NCBI GenBank assembly: GCA_018398765.1 | Contig: JAHBMJ010002749.1 | Location: 1 to 16,269, forward strand | Direction of reading: 5' to 3' | DNA length: 16,269 bases | Origin: Chromera velia | Taxonomy: Eukaryota; Sar; Chromeraceae | Part shown: positions 16,025 through 16,269 of the stretch, piece by piece | Position numbering within the stretch: the stretch's first letter is position 1 | How the letters are laid out: every line of letters starts with the position of its first letter | Made by a program: the position numbers and the translations under genes | Notes under the pieces: generated by a model | What the model saw: the letters and a program-made list of their open reading frames with translations, nothing else | What the model was told of the DNA's origin: nothing | Databases searched by the model: none

Positions 16025-16269
16025 TGTTCTGTACTGCTCTGACCCTATTTATCAGAAGGCAGCCAGAATCTAGAAGGATCTCTAAGAGACCTAGTCCTAG
16101 GTGGAGACAGAATGTAAGCTTTCTATAGCGCAAGAGTCTAACACTGAAGGCTGTGTCCAATACTGTTTGCAGGTTGGTTTTCTCGAAGGGAATTGTTTTT
16201 CAAAAAGTGCAGAATTGTCGATCTAATCTTGTTTGAAGTGTTACTTGGATTTCAGATCTTGTTTTGCTG
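16025..16269 (+). repeat. Second, uninterrupted copy of repeat R3 (truncated by window end)
   Basis: This copy joins the two parts found separately at 13945-14097 and 15478-15569. It carries the unoccupied target CAGGTTGG at 16170-16177. It runs off the end of the window. Starting with TG, it could be an LTR-type repeat, but no primer site or polypurine tract was found to support that. Confidence 0.75.

Overview
The window looks like nuclear DNA from a unicellular eukaryote. It has spliceosomal-type splice sites, long gene-free stretches full of microsatellites, and several transposable-element-like insertions. One gene (5365-5817) encodes a protein with a signal peptide followed by Phe at the predicted cleavage point and a basic, Ser-rich transit-like stretch. 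That is the bipartite leader used with complex plastids of red-algal origin, so a photosynthetic alveolate or stramenopile is likely and a chromerid such as Chromera is plausible. The organism assignment is inference only.

Left part (1-6960): this holds three credible genes. An ankyrin-repeat protein with an N-terminal coiled coil and two C-terminal membrane helices lies at 508-1650 (+). A small, secreted-looking protein lies at 4771-3854 (-) and can be read as four short exons in consistent phase. The plastid-targeted single-pass membrane protein lies at 5365-5817 (+). The last two are divergently transcribed from a shared spacer of about 590 bp containing a TATATAAT box. The spacers at 1651-3850 and 5818-6960 hold microsatellites, purine/pyrimidine tracts and a perfect 26-bp tandem duplication, but no gene I can defend.

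Right part (6960-16269): this is a stack of mobile-element-like structures. (1) An AT-rich inverted-repeat element lies at about 7090-7381. (2) Two 258-bp direct repeats (7497-7754, 10055-10312; about 96.5% identical) bracket 2.3 kb. A near-match to an initiator-tRNA-Met primer binding site starts at the very next base after the left copy, and a G-rich polypurine tract lies just before the right copy. This is the architecture of a non-autonomous LTR retroelement (element A). Its interior has no recognisable gag or pol. Instead it holds a charged coiled-coil reading frame broken once by an in-frame TAG. (3) Two 305-bp direct repeats (10682-10986, 13640-13944; about 98% identical) bracket 2.65 kb carrying a signal-peptide, cysteine-rich ORF (element B). 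(4) A repeat of at least 245 bp occurs at 13945 and again at 16025. The first copy is split by a 1372-bp element (14098-15469) with CAGGGTTGC terminal inverted repeats and an 8-bp target duplication, CAGGTTGA. The second copy preserves the near-identical unoccupied site. These are hallmarks of a hAT-type DNA transposon.

The most notable possibility is that elements A and B, side by side and in the same orientation, are LTR-like elements carrying non-retroviral cargo ORFs. All calls are from reading the sequence by eye. No database search, splice predictor or expression data was used.
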